DNA from: an uncultured Clostridiaceae bacterium
GTDB taxonomy: Bacteria > Bacillota > Clostridia > Lachnospirales > Lachnospiraceae
Direction of reading: 5' to 3'
NCBI GenBank assembly: GCA_958441075.1
Contig: CAUCBQ010000056.1
Coordinates: 1-11,804 of the forward strand
DNA length: 11,804 bases
The translations under genes were made by a program, and so were the position numbers. Of this stretch, positions 6,489-11,804 are shown piece after piece (position 1 is the stretch's first letter; each line of letters starts with the position of its first letter). The notes beneath the pieces were generated by a model. That model was not told where the DNA came from. It saw nothing but the letters and a program-made list of their open reading frames with translations, and ran no database searches.

Positions 6489-8380
6489 TGGCAAGAATAG
6501 CAAATTTCAGCCGTCCAAAAAACACCAGACGGGCAATCAGGCAGATGTTTGGATATCTGGGACGCCACAAATGGCATATGTTTGCCATTGCCTTTTTAGT
6601 ATCAGCAAGCGCCATGGCAAATATCATGGGTACCTATCTTCTAAAGCCTGTGATCAACAACTACATTCTGCCCGGAGATATTCCGGGGCTCATCCGCATG
6701 ATCGCCCTCATGGGGTTTATGTATGCACTCGGCGCCTCAGCCTGTCTGGCCTATAACCAGCTCATGGTCCATATGTCCCAGCAGGTGGTAAGCGAAATCC
6801 GTTCTGATCTGTTTGAACATACCCAAAAGCTTCCCCTGTCCTACTTTGACGCCCATACCCACGGCGAACTCATGAGCCGCTTTACCAATGACGTGGACAC
6901 TCTGACAGAGGCCTTAAACGGCAGCTTTGCCATGATGATCCAGAGCTTTATTACCATTACCGGTACCATTACCATGCTCCTCATTTTAAGCTGGCGTCTT
7001 TCTTTGATCGTCATTTTCTTCCTTGCCTGCATGACCCTGTTCATCCGGTACAACAGCCGCCGCAACCGGAAATATTTTATCCGGCAGCAGCAGTGTCTTG
7101 GAAGCATCAACGGCTTTGTAGAGGAAATGGTGGCAGGACAGAAGGTGGAAAAGGTCTTTAACCATGAGCCGCAGGATTTTGAAGAATTCTGCCGCAGAAA
7201 TGAAGCTCTCCGGGATGCCGGAACAAAAGCTTTAGCCTATTCCGGCATGACGATCCCCACCATTGTTTCCCTTTCCTATTTTAATTATGCGGTTTCCGCC
7301 TGTGTGGGAGGCCTCTTTGCACTGGCCGGCCTGACGGATCTGGGAACACTGGCCTCCTATCTGGTCTATGTGCGCCAGAGTGCCATGCCCATGAACCAGT
7401 TTACCCAGCAGATTAACTTTCTTTTGTCTGCCCTTTCGGGTGCAGAACGGATTTTTGACATGATGGATGAAATGCCGGAAATCGACGAGGGAAACGTACG
7501 CTTATGCCAGGTTCGGGAAAATCCGATGGGACAGCTTAAAGAATGCAGCGAATTTACCGGCCGCTTTGCCTGGAAGGTTCCTGAGGAAACGGTGAAACGA
7601 GCCAGACTGGATGCTCCTGTTTCCGGCGGCTTTGCCTTTATTCCCCTGAAAGGAGATGTCCGTTTCAATGATGTTGTCTTTGGATATGTGCCTGAAAAGA
7701 CCATCTTAAACGGCATCAGCCTGTATGCCAAACCGGGACAGAAAATTGCCTTTGTGGGGTCTACAGGAGCAGGAAAAACTACCATTATTAACCTGGTAAA
7801 CCGTTTTTATGAAGTAAATGGCGGTTCTATCACCTATGACGGTATTGATATAAGAGAAATCCGAAAGGATGATCTGCGCCGTTCCATGTCCATGGTCATT
7901 CAGGATACCCATTTATTTACAGGCACCATCGCCGACAACATTCGCTATGGACGTCTGGATGCCAGCGACGAGGATATACGGATCGCTGCCCAGGTGGCGA
8001 ACGCCCACTCCTTTATCCGCCGTCTGCCCCAGGGCTATGACGCGGTGCTCCACAGCGACGGAGCTAATCTGTCCCAGGGGCAGAGACAACTTTTAGCTAT
8101 TGCCAGGGCTGCTATCTCACGGCCTCCGGTTCTGATTCTGGATGAAGCTACCAGCTCCATTGACACCCGTACAGAAAAGCTCATCGAACAGGGTATGGAC
8201 GCCCTGATGGAGGGCAGAACTGTATTTGTAATCGCCCACCGTCTCTCAACGGTGCGCCGCAGCGAGGCGATCATTGTATTAGAGCACGGAGAAATCATGG
8301 AACGGGGAGACCACGACGAGCTGCTGGAACAGAAGGGACGGTACTATCAGCTTTATACCGGACAATTTGAACTGGATTAA
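6488..8380 (+). CDS. ABC exporter half-transporter with catalytic ATP site (TM288/BmrD/LmrD-like)
   Basis: A 630-residue partner of the preceding half-transporter. The membrane domain occupies about residues 20-320 and the nucleotide-binding domain about 388-628. Walker A GSTGAGKT (424-431), Walker B LILDE with catalytic Glu553, and H-loop His584 (VIAHRLS) are all canonical. Its signature is LSQGQ (528-532) rather than LSGGQ, the degenerate version that pairs with the inactive site of the partner. Between the two domains lies a linker longer than usual, about residues 330-388, containing FTGRFAWKVPEET. Such inserts are familiar from the longer subunits of heterodimeric exporters in Firmicutes. 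Translation begins at an ATG sharing its A with the stop of the first gene, with GAAGGAG just upstream. Complete, with no frameshift seen. Confidence 0.93.
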   Translation: MARIANFSRPKNTRRAIRQMFGYLGRHKWHMFAIAFLVSASAMANIMGTYLLKPVINNYILPGDIPGLIRMIALMGFMYALGASACLAYNQLMVHMSQQVVSEIRSDLFEHTQKLPLSYFDAHTHGELMSRFTNDVDTLTEALNGSFAMMIQSFITITGTITMLLILSWRLSLIVIFFLACMTLFIRYNSRRNRKYFIRQQQCLGSINGFVEEMVAGQKVEKVFNHEPQDFEEFCRRNEALRDAGTKALAYSGMTIPTIVSLSYFNYAVSACVGGLFALAGLTDLGTLASYLVYVRQSAMPMNQFTQQINFLLSALSGAERIFDMMDEMPEIDEGNVRLCQVRENPMGQLKECSEFTGRFAWKVPEETVKRARLDAPVSGGFAFIPLKGDVRFNDVVFGYVPEKTILNGISLYAKPGQKIAFVGSTGAGKTTIINLVNRFYEVNGGSITYDGIDIREIRKDDLRRSMSMVIQDTHLFTGTIADNIRYGRLDASDEDIRIAAQVANAHSFIRRLPQGYDAVLHSDGANLSQGQRQLLAIARAAISRPPVLILDEATSSIDTRTEKLIEQGMDALMEGRTVFVIAHRLSTVRRSEAIIVLEHGEIMERGDHDELLEQKGRYYQLYTGQFELD

Positions 8381-8398
8381 CAGAAAGGAACCCCTATT

Positions 8399-8839
8399 AT
8401 GAATGGAAATACAGATATAAGAGATCTGATGATACAGATTGAAAAGGCCCGAAAACAGCTGGTGCAGCCATTTTTACAGAATCTGGGACTTACTCTGGGC
8501 CAGGGACATGCCAGGATTTTAAACTGTCTTCTGGAGGAAGACCATCTGACCCAGACAGAGCTGGCGGGGCGCTGCCGTATGGATACAACCACTATGTCCC
8601 GGAGTCTGGATAAGCTGGAGAACGCTGGCTATCTGCTACGGGAACGTGATCCTGACTGCCGCAGATCCTTTCTCATCTGCCTCACCAAGGCAGGACGTGA
8701 AGAGGCGGCCCAGGTTCATCAGGGCTTTGACCGTCTTAATGATGTAATCTGTGAGGGAATGGATCCGGAAGAACGAGAACTTCTTAAAAAAAATCTGGAA
8801 CGTATCCTGAAAAATTTAAAGGAGTGTCCGGGGCTTTAA
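8399..8839 (+). CDS. MarR-family transcriptional regulator of the ABC exporter operon
   Basis: A 146-residue winged helix-turn-helix protein with normal MarR layout. N- and C-terminal helices form the dimer interface (about 5-30 and 100-142). A helix GHARILNCLL (36-45) and a second helix LTQTELAGRC (50-59) precede a recognition helix around DTTTMSRSLDKLENAGYL (62-79). A wing RERDPDCRRSFLICLT (81-96) keeps the Asp-x-x-Asp-x-Arg-Arg pattern typical of MarR wings. It lies 18 bases after the second exporter gene, preceded by AAAGGAA, and is probably the last gene of the same transcript. The palindrome at the operon start is its likely operator, giving autorepression relieved by an exported ligand. 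The stop codon lies in a terminator loop and overlaps the rarA stop. Confidence 0.93.
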   Translation: MNGNTDIRDLMIQIEKARKQLVQPFLQNLGLTLGQGHARILNCLLEEDHLTQTELAGRCRMDTTTMSRSLDKLENAGYLLRERDPDCRRSFLICLTKAGREEAAQVHQGFDRLNDVICEGMDPEERELLKKNLERILKNLKECPGL

Positions 8840-8860
8840 TGCTCCGGCACTCCTTTATTT
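8821..8860. terminator. bidirectional intrinsic terminator shared by marR and rarA
   Basis: Left arm GGAGTGTCCGGGGC (8821-8834), loop TTTAAT (8835-8840), right arm GCTCCGGCACTCC (8841-8853). The stem has 13 pairs, with one bulged T and one G-T wobble. Downstream on the plus strand is TTTATTT; on the minus strand the hairpin is followed by TTTAAATTTTT. It can therefore end transcription from both convergent genes. The stops of marR (8837-8839) and rarA (8838-8836) both lie in the loop. Confidence 0.88.
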
Positions 8861-10170
8861 CTCCACTGTTTGATCCGTTCCATTCTGTCCTTTATGACCT
8901 TTTCATCCCCCTGAATCCCCGGCCTGTAGTAGATGCGGTTCTTTACGCTGTCTGGCAGGCACTGCATCCGCACGATTTTTTCCTCTGTATCATGGGCATA
9001 CACATAGCCGTCTCCGTAATGCAGCTCCTTCATCAGCTCCGTAGGCGCATTGCGGATCACAAGAGGAACCGGCTCTGCCAGCATCTCCTTTGCATCCTCT
9101 TTAGCTGCCTCATAGGCCATATAGGCAGAATTGCTCTTGGGTGCGGTGGAAAGATAGATGACCGCATGGCTTAAATGGACATTGCACTCCGGCATTCCCA
9201 GAAAATGGCAGGCCTGATAGGCAGCCACTGCCAGAGGAAGGGCGCTGCTGTCTGCCATCCCGATATCCTCGCTGGCAAACCGAACCAGCCTTCTTGCCAC
9301 GTAAAGGGGATCCTCTCCTGCCTCTAGCATCCTGGCCAGCCAGTATACCGCGGCATCCGGGTCGGAATTTCGCATGGATTTGTGAAGAGCCGAAATCAGG
9401 TTATAATGCTCTTCTCCCTTTTTATCATAAAGCAGGCTCTTTTTTCCGATACACTGCATCAGAGTATCCATGGTTACAATGGTCTTTTCTCCGGTGATTT
9501 CCCCATTTGCCACTGCCATCTCCAGAACATTTAAGGCAGTTCTTGCATCCCCGTTTGCAAAGGCAGCAATTTTCTCGATCATCTCACTGCTTATATCCAC
9601 CTTCAGGTATCCAAGCCCCTTTGGGGACGTGAGAGCCCTTCGGATCAACTGCACCAGTTCTTCATTTGAAAGGCTGTGAAGGACAAAAACACGGCATCTG
9701 GATAAAAGAGCGCTGTTAATCTCAAAGGAAGGATTTTCTGTAGTCGCGCCGATCAGGATAATGCTTCCCTTCTCCACAAAAGGAAGAAAGGCATCCTGCT
9801 GCGCCTTGTTGAAACGGTGGATCTCGTCTACAAAGAGCACGGTTTTCCTGCCCATGCGCCGTCTGCCCTCTGCCTGGGCCATCACTTCACGGATTTCCTT
9901 GATGCCGCTGGTAACAGCGCTGAAATTCACAAATTCTGCATGGGTTCTCTTTGCAATAATCCCTGCCAGCGTGGTTTTTCCCACCCCCGGAGGCCCCCAG
10001 AAAATCATGGACGGGATGCGGTCCTGCTCAATGAGCTGGCGCAAAAGCTTCCCTTTTCCCAAAAGATTCGTCTGGCCTGCAAACTCATCCAGATTTTCCG
10101 GACGCATCCGGCTTGCCAGCGGATCGTAAACATGTTCCGTATCAAACAGCGACAGCTGTTCCATATCCAT
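8836..10170 (-). CDS. rarA: replication-associated recombination protein A (RarA/MgsA, AAA+ ATPase)
   Basis: A 444-residue AAA+ ATPase of the RarA/MgsA/WRNIP1 family, related to clamp-loader subunits and acting at stalled replication forks. Landmarks: the RMRPENLDEFAGQ family opening, Walker A GPPGVGKT (59-66), Walker B VLFVDEIHR (Asp115, Glu116), sensor 1 GATTENPSF with Asn146, and LLSRCRV with an expected arginine finger at 158. Next come the lid and the C-terminal helical tetramerisation region (for example YWLARMLEAGEDPLYVARRLVRFASEDIG, given here only for location, near 300-330). Length is normal. The ATG at 10170 is chosen because GGGAGG lies 8 bases upstream; the reading frame stays open further up but would overlap rsmH. 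Residues 5-9 are QLSLF, a consensus sliding-clamp-binding pentapeptide. It follows rsmH by 62 bases with no visible terminator. Confidence 0.93.
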   Translation of the reverse strand: MDMEQLSLFDTEHVYDPLASRMRPENLDEFAGQTNLLGKGKLLRQLIEQDRIPSMIFWGPPGVGKTTLAGIIAKRTHAEFVNFSAVTSGIKEIREVMAQAEGRRRMGRKTVLFVDEIHRFNKAQQDAFLPFVEKGSIILIGATTENPSFEINSALLSRCRVFVLHSLSNEELVQLIRRALTSPKGLGYLKVDISSEMIEKIAAFANGDARTALNVLEMAVANGEITGEKTIVTMDTLMQCIGKKSLLYDKKGEEHYNLISALHKSMRNSDPDAAVYWLARMLEAGEDPLYVARRLVRFASEDIGMADSSALPLAVAAYQACHFLGMPECNVHLSHAVIYLSTAPKSNSAYMAYEAAKEDAKEMLAEPVPLVIRNAPTELMKELHYGDGYVYAHDTEEKIVRMQCLPDSVKNRIYYRPGIQGDEKVIKDRMERIKQWRNKGVPEH

Positions 10171-10200
10171 TTTGCATGCCTCCCTTCTCCTTCTGCAAAA
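10168..10200 (-). promoter_or_regulatory. rarA translation-initiation hairpin with ribosome binding site in the loop
   Basis: The leader contains perfect 7-base complementary arms TTTTGCA (10200-10194) and TGCAAAA (10176-10170), 17 bases apart on the minus strand. The loop is purine-rich and carries AAGGAG and GGGAGG, while the A of the start codon is the last base of the stem. The stem is AU-rich and short, so whether it forms or matters is uncertain. The ribosome binding site itself is clear and decides the start. Confidence 0.45.
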
Positions 10201-10232
10201 ACCTCCCACTGTCGATCGATCCGTATAAAACC

Positions 10233-11390
10233 TTATCCCCGGATCGCCCAGCGGAGCTTGGTAGAGCGGGCCCGTCCGTTCTTTATGCACTCCTCTGCCG
10301 ATGGGCGGATCACATCAGAGGAAATCTCACTGTAAACCCCTGCTTTCTTTCCGTCTTTAAATGCCCTTTTTACCAGTCTGTCTTCTCCGGAATGGAAGGT
10401 TAAAATCGCGGCCCTTCCTCCGGGCTTTAAGGCTCCCGGCAGTTTATCCAAAAAGGAATACAGCACCTCAAATTCACTGTTAATATCAATACGCAGTGCC
10501 TGAAAGCATCTCTGGCAGGACTTTTTCACTGCCTCCTTCCGATCAGCCACCGGTAGAAATACCAGCGCTTCCTCAATCAGTTCCCGAAGGCGGGTAGTTG
10601 TGTCAACGGCATTTCCATTTCGCAGCTCACGCATCACCTTTCTGGCAATTTCTTTCGCATAAGGTTCATCCGAGTTTTCCACAAGCATCCCCGCAAGCTC
10701 CTCCTCGTCCAGCTCCTTTAACCGTTCCGCTGCCGTCATCCCTCTGGAAGAATCCAGGCGCAGATCCAGAGGACCGTCTGTTTTATAGGAGAAGCCCCGC
10801 TCCGGGTTGTCAATCTGCATGGAAGAAACTCCCAGATCTGCCAGTATAAAATCAAAGCCTCCTTCTTCCTCTGCCACCTGGTCAATATTTGCAAAGTTTA
10901 AATGCTTTATGGTTAAAATATCCGGCCCGAATCCCCTTTCTGCCAGCCGCTTTCTGGTTTTTTCCATCTCGATGGTATCTACATCCAGAGCCCACATATG
11001 GCCCTGTCCCTTTAACTTCTCCAGCATATGGCCCGTATGGCCTCCGTAGCCTAAAGTAGCGTCCAGCCCGGTCTGTCCCGGCTGGATCTGAAGGAAATCC
11101 AGGATTTCATTTACCATAATGGAAATGTGCATACCTGCAGGAGTGCTGCCCTTACTGATGACCTTTTCAATGGTATCCCGGTACTTTTCCGGCTGATGTT
11201 CCTTATACTTTTCCTCAAATTTCCTCGGGTGGGTACCCTTGTAGCGGACACGGCGTTTGTGAGGAACGGCGGATTCACTCTGTATACCGGACTCCTGTAC
11301 ACCTGTCACCTGTACGCCATCCTCCCGTACACCCAAATCCCCCTGTGTCTCTGAACTGTTTATGATCTCTTTTCTCTTATCCTGATCCAT
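10233..11390 (-). CDS. rsmH: RsmH-family 16S rRNA (cytosine-N4) methyltransferase, N-terminally extended paralogue
   Basis: A 385-residue SAM-dependent methyltransferase of the RsmH/MraW family, which in its classical form methylates N4 of C1402 in 16S rRNA. Core motifs: PAGMHISIMVNEIL (about 84-97, the family start), SAM site LDATLGYGGHTGHML (109-123), ADLGVSSMQ followed by ERGFSY (184-202), DGPLDLRLD (205-213), CFQALRIDINSE (295-306), LTFHSGEDRLVKRAFK (330-345) and ARSTKLRWAIR near the C-terminus. Canonical RsmH is about 310 residues and starts at the HVSVLL-like block. Here about 80 residues precede it, with a repetitive acidic part (G-V/I pentapeptides) and a basic part KRRVRYKGTHPRKFEEKYKE. 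It is beside recQ rather than mraZ/ftsL, so it is probably a second, stand-alone paralogue. The ATG lies one base after the recQ stop; GGAG is 13 bases upstream, suggesting coupling. Confidence 0.88.
   Translation of the reverse strand: MDQDKRKEIINSSETQGDLGVREDGVQVTGVQESGIQSESAVPHKRRVRYKGTHPRKFEEKYKEHQPEKYRDTIEKVISKGSTPAGMHISIMVNEILDFLQIQPGQTGLDATLGYGGHTGHMLEKLKGQGHMWALDVDTIEMEKTRKRLAERGFGPDILTIKHLNFANIDQVAEEEGGFDFILADLGVSSMQIDNPERGFSYKTDGPLDLRLDSSRGMTAAERLKELDEEELAGMLVENSDEPYAKEIARKVMRELRNGNAVDTTTRLRELIEEALVFLPVADRKEAVKKSCQRCFQALRIDINSEFEVLYSFLDKLPGALKPGGRAAILTFHSGEDRLVKRAFKDGKKAGVYSEISSDVIRPSAEECIKNGRARSTKLRWAIRG
11282..11341 (-). repeat. four imperfect 15-bp tandem repeats inside the rsmH N-terminal region
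   Basis: Four consecutive 15-base units start at 11282, 11297, 11312 and 11327 on the plus strand, each beginning GTAYRCC (GTATACC, GTACACC, GTACGCC, GTACACC) and then diverging. They stay in frame and encode the pentapeptides GVRED, GVQVT, GVQES and GIQSE on the minus strand. The similarity is strongest in the first seven bases of each unit, so this is an old or degenerate minisatellite. Confidence 0.7.
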
Positions 11391-11391
11391 T

Positions 11392-11804
11392 TTATGCTTC
11401 TTTCTCCTTCCACTCTCTGATGCAGGCCAGAAAACGCTCTCCATACTTTTCATACTTAAATTCGCCCACGCCGGAAACAGACAGCATTTCCTCCCTGTCC
11501 TCAGGCTTTAAAACGCACATATGAGCCAGAGTCTTATCAGAAAATACAATATAGGGCGGTACCTTTTCCTCCCTTGCCGTCTGGGCGCGGAGCTCCCTGA
11601 GCCGCTCAAATAAGGGCATATCTGCCTCTGCCATACCTGCCGAAACACCTTTGGCCTTCTTCTTTCTGCTTCCCGTATCGGTCTTTGTGTGCTCCTGCTC
11701 CTTTGCCATCTTCATCATAACCGGCTCTTCCTCTTCCAGTACCGCCTTCGACTTCTCCGTAAGCTTAACGATGGCGTATTCGTCATTGGTCACGCCCAGA
11801 TACT
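11392..11804 (-). CDS. recQ: RecQ-family DNA helicase, C-terminal fragment with HRDC domain
   Basis: The frame is open through the right edge, so only about the last 137 residues are present. The visible N-terminal part (YLGVTNDEYAIVKLTEKSKAVL) matches the end of the RQC winged-helix region of RecQ. A charged linker with the lysine cluster SRKKKAKG follows. The final 75 or so residues form an HRDC domain: LFERLRELRAQTAREEKVPPYIVFSDKTL (quoted for location), then the helix-hairpin AHMCVLKPEDREEMLSVSGVGEFKYEKYGERFL. RecQ unwinds 3'-5' at forks and recombination intermediates; HRDC tunes its binding to branched DNA. A GTG at 11793 would give a shorter frame but the homology runs through it. Its stop is one base before the rsmH start codon. 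Confidence 0.88.
   Translation of the reverse strand, partial: YLGVTNDEYAIVKLTEKSKAVLEEEEPVMMKMAKEQEHTKTDTGSRKKKAKGVSAGMAEADMPLFERLRELRAQTAREEKVPPYIVFSDKTLAHMCVLKPEDREEMLSVSGVGEFKYEKYGERFLACIREWKEKEA

Noticed and set aside
10171..10290. 40-codon N-terminal extension of rarA
   Set aside because: It would overlap the 3' end of rsmH, does not resemble RarA, and the ATG at 10170 has an excellent ribosome binding site and the expected family N-terminus.
9761..10335. Plus-strand open frames of 122 and 172 codons opposite rarA and rsmH
   Set aside because: They are antisense to conserved AAA+ coding sequence, have no recognisable domain, and are expected from codon bias on the opposite strand.
11282..11341. 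Tandem units considered as a CRISPR-like array
   Set aside because: Units are contiguous, 15 bases, imperfect and in-frame within a coding gene, with no spacers.
11391..11453. 21-codon N-terminal extension of rsmH overlapping recQ
   Set aside because: The extra residues lie within the HRDC coding region and look like its out-of-frame shadow; the ATG just after the recQ stop is preferred.

Overview
The window looks like chromosomal DNA of a low-to-moderate-GC Firmicute, most likely a gut clostridium of the Lachnospiraceae. The signs are strong AGGAGG-type ribosome binding sites, a LevR-type sigma-54 activator driving a PTS operon, a clostridial-style heterodimeric ABC exporter with its own MarR regulator, and an RsmH paralogue with a long N-terminal extension placed beside recQ. 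The assignment rests on gene families recalled from memory, not on a search. No rRNA, tRNA, CRISPR array, transposase or phage gene was seen.

Region 1 (1-4538, all minus strand) is a sugar-uptake locus. A 960-residue sigma-54-dependent PTS regulator is followed 57 bases later by a KDPG/KHG-type aldolase, then a galactitol-type PTS IIA, IIB and the first 50 residues of IIC, which runs off the left edge. A well-matched -24/-12 sigma-54 promoter (TTGGCA, 11 bases further on TTGCT in the usual register) lies between the regulator stop and the aldolase start. The simplest reading is that the regulator senses PTS phosphorylation through its PRD, EIIA-Man-like, EIIB-Gat-like and C-terminal EIIA domains and switches on the operon. 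The imported, phosphorylated substrate would end as a 2-keto-3-deoxy-6-phospho sugar acid split by the aldolase. The substrate cannot be named from this window.

Region 2 (4539-8839, plus strand after a divergent intergenic region of about 225 bases) is a multidrug-type ABC exporter operon. Two half-transporters overlap by one base (TAATG), and a MarR-family repressor follows 18 bases later. The first half-transporter carries the degenerate nucleotide-site residues and the second carries the catalytic ones, as in TM287/288, BmrCD and LmrCD. A TTGACC-17-TACAAT promoter is followed by a near-perfect 20-bp palindrome over the expected start site, the likely operator of the MarR protein.

Region 3 (8836-11804, minus strand) is a genome-maintenance and ribosome-modification group: the 3' end of recQ, an RsmH-family 16S rRNA methyltransferase paralogue starting right after the recQ stop, and rarA. 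The marR and rarA genes converge and overlap by three bases. Both stop codons lie in the loop of one bidirectional terminator hairpin at 8821-8853. By eye, region 1 is more AT-rich than the exporter region.
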